From Neckera pumila (lineage: Eukaryota; Streptophyta; Bryopsida; Hypnales; Neckeraceae), in assembly GCA_963969595.1 (NCBI GenBank), contig OZ018409.1, positions 42,111,282 to 42,175,281 on the forward strand: a stretch of DNA of 64,000 bases, given 5' to 3'. The notes beneath the pieces are model-generated. The model made no database searches. It was not told where the DNA came from and was given only the letters and a program-made list of their open reading frames with translations. Positions 12,392 to 22,869 of the stretch are shown piece after piece. The position numbers and the translations under genes are program-made. Positions within the stretch are counted from its first letter, which is position 1. Each line of letters begins with the position of its first letter.

Positions 12392-15340
12392 CTAGTGCTT
12401 TACAATTAGGGCCTTTGGGTTGCGGCGGACAACCTTTCCTACTTGAGTTGTGGGATGTTCATTTGATGAAGATGGAATAGGGTAGGCACGTACAATTTGT
12501 ATACTAGCTTCTCTACTAAGCAATCTCCAAGGCAAAATGACTTGACGTTGCGAAAGTTGAAAGCCTGCCGCTTCTAAGGCCAAAAGCTCAGCCTTTGAGA
12601 GTTTAATGCCCATTTTCACTAGCCAAATGGCCGGAGTAGTTGTTATTGATGACACCCACTTGTGTCGTGTACCTTTCACACATCATTCAATGTCGTCATT
12701 GCAAAAGTAAAAATTGCATACGATCATGCTGATTTTTTTTGTCATTAACCATCATACTTATGTACGTTGGTGCTGCAGTAGCAATGTTGTTCTGGACTAT
12801 ATGTACTACACACTTTTTCTTGGTAATTGCTTGCAGTGCAAAGCATGTCTTTGCTGATGTTTTTGATAAACGTGTTATGTGCCATTGTCCCTCATCACAC
12901 ATGGTCTCTTGAATTGCTGACACATGAGTCAAGTTTGGAGTACTAGTTTGGCCTCCAATGTTCTCATATGATGTTGTGACTGGGGGGTCCACATCCACAC
13001 TTGGAGAAATGTCCTCCAAAATTGTGTTCAAATCCAATGTATTTGTTGTGGCTATCCACAACTGCGTTTGGATGCATAATTGAGAGAAATTGACTTTGTC
13101 CAATCTATGCGAGTCATATTTGCACCCAAGTGGCATGTCTGTCTTCCTCTTCTGCAATCCAAACACTTCTTCACCTTCAAGATGAGGCTCTTGATCTATT
13201 GAAGAATTCTACACTTGGAATGTTTGAAATAGCTTCCTTGAGTGGCTTTGGATTTCTCATTCGTTCTGCTGAACGCTAGGCCACGCAAAGCATTAGCTTT
13301 TCCTTTCCTAGTCCCTCACCAACTTCATTTCCCTTTAGGTATAGGTAATAGTGTAATACCTTACCATCTGCATAAACACTTTGACAAAATTGTCTATCAT
13401 GGCAATGTATAGATCGTTCTTTTGATTTCTACATTGTTGAAGCCACTTGTTATGTATTGTCTTAGTAAGGTTGCACAATGGCATTTTTTTTAGCTCTTAC
13501 TTGCTAAGATCCTGAAAGAAAATAGTTCATATACCACAATCATTTTTCAATGCCTACAGATCTACTCTGAAGTTATTCTTAGGATTTACAATATTCAAGA
13601 TCAAATACCCATTGTAGTGTTGAATGGACACGCATTATTTTCTAAAAGATAAATAAATGTTTCAAGAAAGAGCCTACATAAGCACCCCTCCAGATACCAA
13701 GAAGCCCCTTCAAAGTACCAACGCCATGCATCACTTGCAAATTTTGCCAATTGCAAACCAAAACCATTCTACAAATAAATTAAAAAGTTTCAAGAGGGAA
13801 CTCACGCCAATACCCCTCTTGGTACCGAGAGGGGTCTCCAAGGTATGAACACCATGCATAATTCACAGATTTTTGCTTACCAAAGCTTGCACATGTATTT
13901 CAAATAATAGTAGAAGTTCCAAGAGGGTTTTCAACCACACACCCCTCATGGCATCCAAAGGATGTAGTACAACATGCTAGCATGGAGAGCATTACAAATT
14001 CTAGTTATTGAATCATAATGGTAATAAGCGTGGTAATAAGGACACTGAAAAATAAATTGACAAAGAAAAATTTTGGATTTTTTTGAAATGACAGGCAGGA
14101 GGGATAAGGACTTACAAATTCAATGAATCCATCCCATTGACAATACCAAAAATGCCAAAAAGAAAGCCACAGCTCCAATCAATGTAGACACAATTCCATG
14201 GTGGCCTTTGATGATAACCACTATGCTTTTATGGCTAGGTGACGAGTCTCAGACTCTTGAAGAGTCAAAGCGTTTTTGTGTTGTTTACAGAGCAGACAAT
14301 GTTGATCTTATAAGTTTGTGCAAATCTCCACCTTGGTAATTTTTTCTATGAATTGTGTCCAATGAAAGAGGCACATTCTTTCACGGTGTTCCATTGGTAC
14401 AACACTATTCCCAAATCATAGACGGTCCGCACAACATTCCAATTTTTTTGTGCACAATTTGCCATAAAATCCTTGAACGGAGGCTCGCCTACCTCATGTC
14501 GGTTAAGGACAGAGTTTAGTTTTTTCCAAAAAAAAATTTGAGCAACGCAATCTTCAGATTGCATGTCACAAACAATGATGGTCATTACACAACAGCACAC
14601 AAAGTTATATACATGACACTCCACATGTGGTTTTCCACCCTTTCACGCGTTTGACATGATTGAACATTAGCCATGTATCCTAAAGGTCCCCTCCCTTTTG
14701 CATTCGCTTTCCCAGATCAACTCCACTTCTAGGTCCTACTTTTGACATTTTAAAAACAAAATTTTTGTTCATATCTGTCCCCTAACCTGGGAATTTACTT
14801 TTCTAAACAAATGCCTACGTACTTGACCCCCTCAACTTGATAATGCTGTCAATCACACCAAATCACCTTAAATATTTGAATGACGTTACCTTGTTTCAAA
14901 TACTTGGGAAGCTGTAGTATTTGCATTTGTCCAACACTGGGACAAGTTCATCAAAGTCAAGGGTCTTGGCCTGCACTCCATCTGGACGTAGAATAAGTTT
15001 GCCCAAGAGTTCCTTTGTAGCCTCCATGACTATTGAGGAGTTGGTGCCACTTGGTGTTCTCTCTATCTATTTTTCAATCAAAGTCCAAGTTCTCTCCTTC
15101 ATGTCACGGAGTTCTCCATTTTTCACCGGGTGTTCATGAGTGCCCAAATGTACAAAAACACAAGTTTGCAACTTATTCCCAATCACATAATAGACCTTTA
15201 TACTACACCTTGCAATACATGAGGGAGACTTCTTGTAGATTTTACAAACAAGAAATGACCCTAGGGGATGGATGTCACCAACATCAAGTGGAGTACATGA
15301 CAATCCTTTCCATTCCATTTCATTTAAGGCCTGCAATTGA
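12392..15340 (-). pseudogene. transposase-like ORF, degraded (Mutator-like suspected)
   Basis: Reading the minus strand, homologous-looking segments appear in order but in shifting frames. Near 15250-15070: a Cys-containing stretch with LQTCVFVHLGTHEHPVKNGE then LRDMKERTWTLIEK. At 15065-14925 in another frame: ERTPSGTNSSIVMEATKELL then GKLILRPDGVQ. At ~14650-14400: HVYN...TIIVCDMQSED, then FWKKLNSVLNRH and ANCAQKNWNVVRTVYD. A frameshift follows, then CLFHWTQFIEKITK near 14370. C-terminal-looking ORFs lie at 13166-12696 (with MCDEGQWHITRLSKTSAKTC) and 12679-12392. I recall this combination (HxGxHxHPV..., CDxQSED, FHWTQ) from transposase-like proteins of plant DNA transposons. Several frameshifts and an inserted repeat array (13.65-13.98 kb) make it a pseudogene. 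Family assignment is from memory and needs a profile search. Confidence 0.65.
13650..13985. repeat. three-unit tandem array (~127 bp) with hairpin cores
   Basis: Dyad-symmetric cores, best CCCCTCTTGGTACCGAGAGG at 13813-13832, are centred near 13697, 13823 and 13952, about 126-129 bases apart. The intervening sequence shares CACCATGCAT, TTGCAAATTTT-like and 'aagttccaagagg' words. The core is the same as in the arrays at 16.2-16.9 and 19.3-20.3 kb. Confidence 0.7.
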
Positions 15341-15959
15341 AGAGATACAATCTAGAAATCTAGATTTAAAAATTGTACATCACTTACTTGCAGTTTAGGT
15401 TTATGGCTTCTAGGTCATAGTTTTGAAAACATAGTCGATTAAGCTGAATATTTGGATTTTGAGAAAAAGCCTTGGTGTTTTCATTTAAGAAATATTGGGT
15501 CCGTAGGACAAATTGTAAACGAAAATGTTCGATGCTGAGATTTATTGGGATCGCCACATTTTCAAGGCAGCTGGCTTGGATTGGTTTTATTTTCCATTTT
15601 GGGGGGTATCAAACATTGCTCCTGTTATGGCGTATTTGTGAGTGACTGAGAATTGGGTTGCAATGTGAGGCTCTTTTGTCCGATCAAGGACATTTGAGTT
15701 CTTAAGATGCAAACGTTCTTGACAAAAAAATAAAAAACTGCGATTATTGCCTCCACCTGAGGAGGTCTGCAGGTCCAGTCTGAGGACTAGTCCTTGGATT
15801 TTTGATTTGGAATAAGGCTTCTTTGTAACCTAATCTCCATCCTTTTTTTGTCAGGCTTAACTATTGTTGCCAATGAGCTCGTGATAAATTGATAATCAAG
15901 CTATATTGTTAGGCCTTTTTGTTTCATAAAAAGACATTCAAAGATACAAGTATAATCAT

Positions 15960-16830
15960 TTTGATAAAAAAAAAAATAACACTCCACAGCGCAGCTGCCA
16001 TTCTACGTCATTGTTTTGATTTGAGGATAGGCTTGGCTAGCCGACTTTCTAAAACCCATAACTCTGGTTATATATGTTTGATAAAAGACCAGGATTTAGC
16101 TTGGCATGTTAGGCTCTCTAGAACTTCAAAAAGGAGATTCAAAAATATCAGAATACAGAATTCCCCTCAAAGAATGATACAGCCTTAAGAGCATAGCTGC
16201 CATTGGATAACAGCTACTCAAGACAAGGACCCCCTAAGGGGACTCTCAATACCAAGAGGAGGACCCAAGGGGGGACCTTTTGACTAATTGTTGACTCAGG
16301 GATAGGCTCACCGACTTTCCATTTGTTTGGAGGAGAGTGCACTCTAGCTTTATTTGGTTTGTAAGTAACTATAATTTAGCTTGCCACGTTAGGCTTTCTA
16401 GTTCTCTAAGAAAAAGATTCCATGATATCGGTTTCAAATATTTTTTAAAAAAAGATTGCGCTCTTCTAGGGGGGGGGACTACTCGGCATTTTCTTAACTC
16501 GGGTTAACACTGGACTCACCCACTCTTCATTTTATTTTTATTAGGATGCACTCTAATTTCTTGAGTTTATAAGTGACTAGGATTTAGCTCGACAGGGTAG
16601 GCTCTCTTGTTTCATGAAAAAGAGATTCAAGTATATTGTGGTCAATTTTTTATCTAAAAAAAGGTTGCGCTCTTGTGAGCACAGCTGCCAGTTAGGCGGT
16701 AGCTGCTCAAGATGAAGACCCCCCAATGGGCCTCTCGATAGCGAGAAGGGTTCTTGAAGAGGGCATCTCTTGGCTTCTATTTGATTGGGGTTAGGCTAAG
16801 TTCACTCACTTCCCATTTAAAAATTTCAAC
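15960..16830. repeat. diverged tandem repeat, ~210-280 bp units
   Basis: The phrase TAGGCT..CCGACTTTCCA recurs near 16028, 16305, 16515 (as GGACTCACCCACTCTTCAT) and 16793. In each unit it is followed by 'aGGATTTAGCTYGxCAxGxTAGGCTCTCT', a GAGATTCAA word, and a block AGCTGCC...GGTAGCTGCTCAAGAxxAxGAC with a CCTCTCGATA hairpin half. Four diverged units are visible and none encodes protein. The array abuts the large palindrome at 16851. Confidence 0.65.
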
Positions 16831-16850
16831 TTTTTAGAGAATCCTTTCTT

Positions 16851-16934
16851 AAAAATGTGCAAGAGGTGGTGCCCTCCAAACCCCGTCTCGGTGCCGAGAG
16901 GGGGTTTGGAGGGCACCACCTCTTGCACATTTTT
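16851..16934. repeat. 84-bp near-perfect palindrome
   Basis: Arms 16851-16891 and 16894-16934 are reverse complements over 41 bases with one mismatch (16885/16900) and a 2-base centre. The inner core is CTCGGTGCCGAG. Outside it the words GTGGTGCCCTCC and GTGCAAGAG are the same as in single, decayed form in the 19.3-20.3 kb array. Such a palindrome should extrude a strong hairpin. Confidence 0.9.
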
Positions 16935-17079
16935 GTTTTAAGTGGCTTCATTTTACTTCATTTGTTCAATTGTCAAATTTAACAAGTGAAGTAAAGGGAA
17001 GTCATGTATAGTGGGTTCTAAAGCTAGTTACTAAGGTATTAAGCTTTAGATGGCACTTTCTTAAGTTCTTGTTGATGAT

Positions 17080-17720
17080 GATGAGAAGTCCAGCTGTTTA
17101 TACTAGTGGGTTAGTAGTAGGGGAGACAATCCATGTGGGATATGTAGATTAGGAACAATAGGAGCTCAACCGCTCATAGTTTAGTCAAATGCAGGAATTG
17201 TGTTAAAATTCAGTTTTTAGACCTCATTTAGACATAGTAGAATAACTTTTTTCAAAAAAATTTGAACTAAAAAATGTTGGGTAATCAAGCAAAGTTTTGT
17301 CCCCAAAAATCCGTTTTAGTTCTGAAGACTTCAATGAAAATTTATGGACAAATTTCAGAGGAGGGCTGGATGGGACATTGTTTTGCACATTTTCAGACAT
17401 TCTCTCTGAAATTTATTTATAACTTTTCATTGAAGTCTTAAAAACTGAAACGGATTTTTGGAGATAAAACTTTGCTTGATTACCAAACTTTCACTTTTTC
17501 AAAGTTTTTTGAAAAAAATAATTCCACTATGCCTAAATGAGGTTTGAAATTTGAGTTTTTAACATAATTTCTATGTTTTGACAATGAGCGGCCAAGCTCT
17601 CAACTTCAAGTTATGAGACACTCTTTGAGGACTCATGATGGACAAATGATTTTTTTATAATAACAACCTCTTCACCCTTCCTTCTCACCTAGTGTCAATG
17701 AGGTAAGTCTTTCACATTGT
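17080..17720. mobile_element. fold-back element, older copy
   Basis: Inverted arms CCTCATTTAGACATAGTAGA (from 17222) and its complement ending at 17542 enclose matching sub-blocks (ATCAAGCAAAGTTTT..., AAATCCGTTTTAGT..., GACTTCAATGAAAA...). The left outer part TTTATACTAGTGGG...GACAATCCATGTGGGATAT matches the outer arms of the element at 31085-31755. No ORF. It is a non-autonomous, MITE-like fold-back. Confidence 0.75.
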
Positions 17721-18267
17721 CATCAAAAGTTTTGGTTGATAGTAGATGGTCATTGGCCTATTTTGGACATTTGCTTTATTTTCCACAACTTGGTTATAGT
17801 TCAATTAGCATCCAAGTTAAAGGTGCTCAATAATCAGACCTAAAGAGGTTACTTAGTGTGCATATTAGAAGCCACGTGAGATCTAAGATAATATACTATA
17901 TACCTCTCGATACCTAAAATTTAAAATAATATTATATCTAATATAAATTGTGTAGAATTTTATGTAGGTTATTATAACTAATGTAGGGTTACGTTTTATA
18001 CCATGTACTAGATTTTATGTAGAAAAAATATAGGGTGGCAATAATATGTGGGGAAAATTAATTTTGTAGAGTAGATATTTAATATCCATAAAGAAGATAT
18101 GGACGAAGAATGACACATGATCTATCCTAAATTATCCATGAAACTTGGATGAGGGGCTCTAGTTGCCTTGAGATATTTCTGCAAAGTCCTTTGAAGTCAT
18201 TTAAAAGTTGAAAAATCTATCATGAATTTTGCTTTAATGTATTCTTATTTGTTCTCTTTAAATAATA

Positions 18268-18450
18268 AAAAGGTATGAAAGAGCTAGGTGGTATATCATT
18301 ATTAGATGTGTAAGAGCTTGGTGGTCTTCAAATTTGGGTTAAAAGTTTTGTAGGAGCTAAAAAACTTTTCATTTAAGTTTGAAGACAATCAAGATCTTAC
18401 ACACCTAATATTTAATAATGATATACCACCTAGCTCTTTCATACCTTTTT
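18268..18450. mobile_element. small fold-back (MITE-like) element
   Basis: Arms AAAAAGGTATGAAAGAGCTA (18268) and TAGCTCTTTCATACCTTTTT (ending 18450) continue inward as near-perfect complements through GGTGGTATATCATTATTA and on to TTCAAA...TTTGAA, total about 183 bases. No coding capacity. Target duplication not clear. Confidence 0.8.
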
Positions 18451-18779
18451 ACTAGAGTATATTATTTACAGTCTGTGAATGTATTTGTTTGGCTATAGTA
18501 CATTCCTCCAAACATATTGTATTTTAGTTTGCAGTAGCCATTAAATGGTTTGAAAGGACAAATAATAAAAAAAAAAGGATAAAAATCATACATCACCTAT
18601 TAGTTCTAATTTTTAAATCTAATATAGGGGCCAAAAAATTGGACTCAAAAGTGTATTACAAATAATATAGGGTGCTATAACAAAAAGGCAATTTAGAATT
18701 ATTCTTAGCAATAATATATACTAGTGTGACCCTGTGCCGTTGGCCCAATTTTCATCTACTCCCAGTTCTACTCCCGGTT

Positions 18780-19035
18780 CCACTCCCAGTACCAAGAACG
18801 ACACCAAAATCAAAGTAAAAGTAATTTTCTAATTTTTTAATCAATAAATACTTTGAAATTCAATAACTTTTGCACCACTGCTCCAAACGCCACAAAACCA
18901 AGCCGGTGCACACTTCCTCGGCGAGAGCTTTCCGACAGTACCAAGCACGCGACCGGGGAATGCAAGGTCAGGAAGTTGTCCATGCTACAAACAAAACAAA
19001 ACAAAACAAACAAACAAACAAACAAACAAACAGCC
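18780..19035 (-). repeat. single copy of a dispersed repeat, with AAAC microsatellite
   Basis: On the minus strand the order is TTTGTTTG/GTTTTGTTTTG run, GCATGGACAAC, CGTGCTTGGTACTGTCGGAAAGCTC, GTTTTGTGGCGTTTGGA, AAAGTTATTGAATTTCAAAG. The same order is found in the tandem units at 51.06-51.72 kb. This copy keeps many CpG dinucleotides that are lost in the others. The microsatellite (~18988-19031) is (ACAAA)n followed by (ACAA)n. Confidence 0.7.
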
Positions 19036-19299
19036 TCATTTAAGGTATTGATTAAATTACAAAATATTAGGTAAATATCCCCCCCTAATCTCACATATAT
19101 ACTAAACCACTAAGCTAGTGACTCCCCCGTGTAATCAAATTAAGGTGCATCAAAGTACCTTAACCTTGATTATTGAACACTTAAACTTGGATTAAAAGCC
19201 ATTGACAATCATCTGACAGCCCAATGGTGAGCAAGAATAGGAGGAAAATAAATCCCTAAGCTCCCCAAAAGGTAAACTTTGGGGTCCTCTAAGGGTTGC

Positions 19300-20270
19300 A
19301 AAGCGGCCCTCTAGAGGCCTAATTATTTCTCTAATGGTGGTGCCCCCCACACCCCTTCTCGATACCAACACGGGGTTTGGAGGGCACTATCTCATGCAAC
19401 TTTTCATTTTTCATTTTATTTGTGAAGCAAATCTTGTTGAACATCATTAGTTGTTGATTAATGTTTGTAAAATATGCATGAGGTAGTGCCCTCTAAACCC
19501 CCTCTCAGCACCAAGAGGGGGGTTGGAGGCACTACCTTGTGCAACTTATTATTTTTAAATCCTGATTGTTGTAAAATGAATCTAGTCAAACTTTGTTAGT
19601 TGTTGTCTTGTTGATTAATGTTTGCAAAAGCTCCATGATTCTTCACCAACAAAAGGCCTCTTAGTGCTGAGAGAGGCTTCAAAGGCACTAGCTTATATAA
19701 TTTTTTTTTTAAAGTTCATGATGGCTTTTATTTGAATCTCAAAATGTTTCAAGAGTTGTTGCGTTTAAATTGAGTTGTTTTGACCATATGGACTAGCATA
19801 AGGCTTCTCGGTGGCAAGAAGGTCTTTGAAGACTCTTACTTTTGGAAAAAAAAATTTGGTATTACTGATGTCATTATTTTTCATCTCTTCAAGTTTTGTT
19901 TGATCTTGATTTTAATTTTAGAAGTTCCAACCAACTGCTCAAGCCCCTAGTTTTCTTTGGCAATAGTAGCCTTTGGGCTCTATCTTACAAAATTTGTTGC
20001 TTTTTATTTTTTAATGTCTTTTAATTGAATCTCTTAATTATCTTTAAGGGTGGTAATTTTGTTTTGAAACTTTTGACTTCATACATTATACCAAGGCCTT
20101 TTGATAGTGAGAGGGGCTTCAAGGGCTCGAACTTATGAAAGAATTCTTTTTTGGAATTTTGATTTGTGTCAAATTATGAGGCTTTCAATTTAGATTTTGG
20201 TTGTTGGTGGAACCTATCAATCCCTACAAATATTGTTTTTGGTCCGACCATGAGGATTAAAAGTTGGTGT
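19300..20270. repeat. tandem array of ~147-bp units, each with a dyad-symmetric core
   Basis: Hairpin-like cores, the least decayed being CCCCTCTCAGCACCAAGAGG (around 19509), are centred near 19364, 19509, 19665, 19811, 19960 and 20105, with a possible further one near 20250. Spacings are 145, 156, 146, 149 and 145. Inter-core text shares GGTAGTGCCCTC, TGCAACTT and TGTTGATTAATGTTTG. Sequence decay is strong but spacing is conserved. No coding potential. Confidence 0.7.
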
Positions 20271-20854
20271 TTCTACACCATACTAGACATGTAGGGGACT
20301 TTACTTGCATTAGTTATATGGTTGTTGTATTCATTTACATTGTCTCTAATATCTATTTGCTTTTTGAATTTTACCCCAAGCTAATTGACCGTTGGAGAAC
20401 GTGCAAGACGTTCTAGAAAGGCTGTTGGTAAGCCTCAGTGTTCTTTGGAGGAAATGGACAGAGAATGGGATTGGCCATCTCTAAAATCATGCTGCACATG
20501 ACTGGGGTCAGGTGAACTAGTTCTTGTTCTTTTTTATTTTCCAAGGACATTTGGACTTGATCATGTTAGGTGCAATGGCTTGGAAGTGTCATCCAGCTAT
20601 CGTATCTTGTCAAATTTTGTTACTTTGTATCTTCTGTGCTTATTGTGGACTATGGAAGTCTCTACTCCAAACATGCAGTTGTAGACTTGAATAATGCATA
20701 TCCTTTATAATGTACAAATGAAACTTAATGTACCAACTTATATTTAGTTTGGTGACATGAGACTATACTCTTGTTCATCTACCAAACAATCTTGTTTATA
20801 TTGTTCTTCATTATTTGAACTACAACTGGATTCCATTTGTGCACTTAAATAGTA

Positions 20855-21118
20855 ATGTGGTTTTCCATTCAAAACTTAGTGTCCAAGGTGAACATGATCT
20901 CAAAGTCTTTAGCACTTGATGAGATAGATGCTGAAGACCAACTTTTTATTGGCATAGAAAGAGAGGCAAATGATGACATGGGTGATGGTCATGGGCCTAT
21001 GGTGGGAGATGGTGTGGACGATGAAGATGAGATTCAACAAACTCAAACACTGGACTTTGTGGCTCATGCTCAAGGCTCACAAAATAGCCCCCTTATAGGT
21101 TGCAGTGGGAAAATTGAT
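20855..21118 (+). other. acidic ORF, unknown, possibly transposon-derived
   Basis: An 88-codon frame with an Asp/Glu-rich middle (DMGDGHGPMVGDGVDDEDEI) lies just inside the right end module of the candidate 12-kb transposon. About 350 bases upstream (20395-20500) a different frame reads a basic-then-acidic peptide (ERARRSRKAVGKPQC, EEMDREWDWPSL). Both could be remnants of a second transposon ORF; I recognise neither. Confidence 0.3.
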
Positions 21119-21239
21119 TGAAAATTTGAAAAAATCCATGATTGTAGGAATCCTACACCTCCACGGTCACAGGACAAGTTACTTCTATGGAAATGGATTC
21201 TACAGAAAGAATAAAACCATTTTCAGTTCAATGGAATTT

Positions 21240-21790
21240 TTTTCCAGATCTCAACCCTTTCTCTTTCATTTTTTTCTAACCTTTCATCCATTTTTGACAA
21301 ATTTTCATCCATTTTTTTCATTCACTTTCATCCAATTTTTCATCCACTTTCATCCAAGTTTTCACCAACTTTCAACCATTTTCTTCATCCACTTTCAACC
21401 ATTTTCTTCATCCACTTTCATCTAATTTCATCCAGAATTTCATCCAAACTTTCACCAACTTTCATATTTGTTTTCATCTGGTTTTCATCCACTTTCATCT
21501 AGTTTCATCCAATTTTCACGAACTTTCAACCATTTTCTTCATCCACTTTCATCTAATTTCATCCAGAATTTCATCCAAACTTTCACCAACTTTCATATTT
21601 TTTTTCATCCACTTTCATCTAGTTTCATCCAATTTTCACAAACTTTCATCTATTTTTTCCAATTTCTTTCATCCATTTTCTCCAACCACTTTCTTCCATT
21701 TCTTCCATCCAATTTCATGAATTTTTTCTGAAATTTCATCCATTTTTCTATCAACTTTCATCCACTTTTTCATCCATATTTTTCCCACTT
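21240..21790. repeat. TTTCATCCA-type minisatellite (right copy)
   Basis: Words TTTCATCCACTTTCATCTA and AACTTTCACCAACTTTCAT recur, including a roughly 125-base higher-order duplication (about 21405-21480 and 21530-21610). It is the complement of the array at 11190-11490. Open frames here are Phe/His/Pro/Ser artefacts. Confidence 0.75.
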
Positions 21791-22599
21791 TTTTGTTTTT
21801 CCTTCCAATATTTCAGCTTCCCGCTCACCAATCCCCGCTTCTCACTCGCCACTCGCTTCCCAACATTCCCCGTCTTAAACAACATGGTCTAGATGTCTTT
21901 AGTCTCACTATGGACAGACAATGGATATAAATAAGACCTCTCAACCCTTCATTTTTACAAATTGCAATAAAACAATTCCTTCATTTGGCCATAAAAAATC
22001 CTCTTGATGGTAGATGGTAAGTTTTTTTAAATTCTTGTTGGATTCAATAATTTTTTCTTGTTTATCTTTAATTTTTTTTTTAAATAATTATTTTCTACTG
22101 ACCTTTATTTATGGATACAATATGCATTGATGTTTCAAAAAACGTCTATCTAGACATCTAAATTGACATTTCAAAACAAATATTAAAATTCTTAAATGGC
22201 ATGAAATTGTGTTGACAAAGGCATGCCATGTCATATTTTCATTGGATCCACGTCAGGATCCACGTCACAAAGGGATTGGATGGAAAAAAAATGATGTGGC
22301 ACTGCTCGTTGATAACTTGGTGATGTGGAGGTGACATATCATCCACGTGCCACCCCCTCAAGCACTTTCATTTGTGCATTTTTTTTGACGTCTTCAAAAA
22401 ACAAGCCCAAATTTTGCTCGTTTTTTGCCTAACAAGGCGTGTTTTTTGCCTGTCTATTTTGACGGATTTGTTGGACATCAACGGTGATTCATTTTATGTC
22501 AGAGGCGACATCATATCATGTTTTTTTAAACGTCACAAAAAACGTCAATTTCTTATAGTATCTTTCTATGATCATCAATACAAATGAATAATTTTAGAT

Positions 22600-22860
22600 A
22601 GTTCAACCTTTTGTGATCAATTTCACATTTTCACCTACTCAACCTCATTATTTGCAAGGCACGTCACAAATAGGCAGGTAATCACATTGGAAAAATCAAC
22701 ACTAAAATATATTCACAAGTGATTGAGTTCAGATCAATATCTATTTAATTTATTATTTGGATTAATAGCTGCCATGTAAAAGAAGCCAATTTCATAATGA
22801 GAAATTTGGGCAAGTCACAAGCACAACTGTATTATTGAGCCTATTAAAGTGTCTTCTTGG
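22600..22860. other. intergenic
   Basis: Sequence between the end of the candidate transposon and the next repeat block; nothing recognisable. Confidence 0.4.
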
Positions 22861-22869
22861 GGTGTACAA

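Larger units (their letters stand above)
10500..22600. mobile_element. candidate ~12-kb degraded DNA transposon with ~1-kb inverted end modules
   Basis: Read inward from the left, the modules are: GGCAAAAAACACGTC (~10606); AAGATGTCTGAAACACAACG (~11043); a GGAAGTGAGTGGGGAGCGGGG block (~11078); a minisatellite of GGATGAAAGT-like words (11190-11490); and CTATGACTGCGG...GTGTCCTACAACC (~11600). Read inward from the right on the complementary strand the same order occurs: GGCAAAAAACACGCC (~22450), AAGACATCTAGACC (~21895), GGGAAGCGAGTGGCGAG...GCGGGG (~21850), the same minisatellite (21790-21240), then CCTGTGACCGTGG...GGATTCCTACAA (~21170-21135). A broken transposase-like ORF lies inside. Long inverted ends plus a DDE-type ORF suggest a Mutator-like element. 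Exact termini and target duplication were not resolved, so the boundaries are approximate. Confidence 0.5.

Noticed and set aside
15033..15398. 121-codon plus-strand frame
   Set aside because: The minus strand here carries the transposase-like conserved segments; the plus frame is its shadow.
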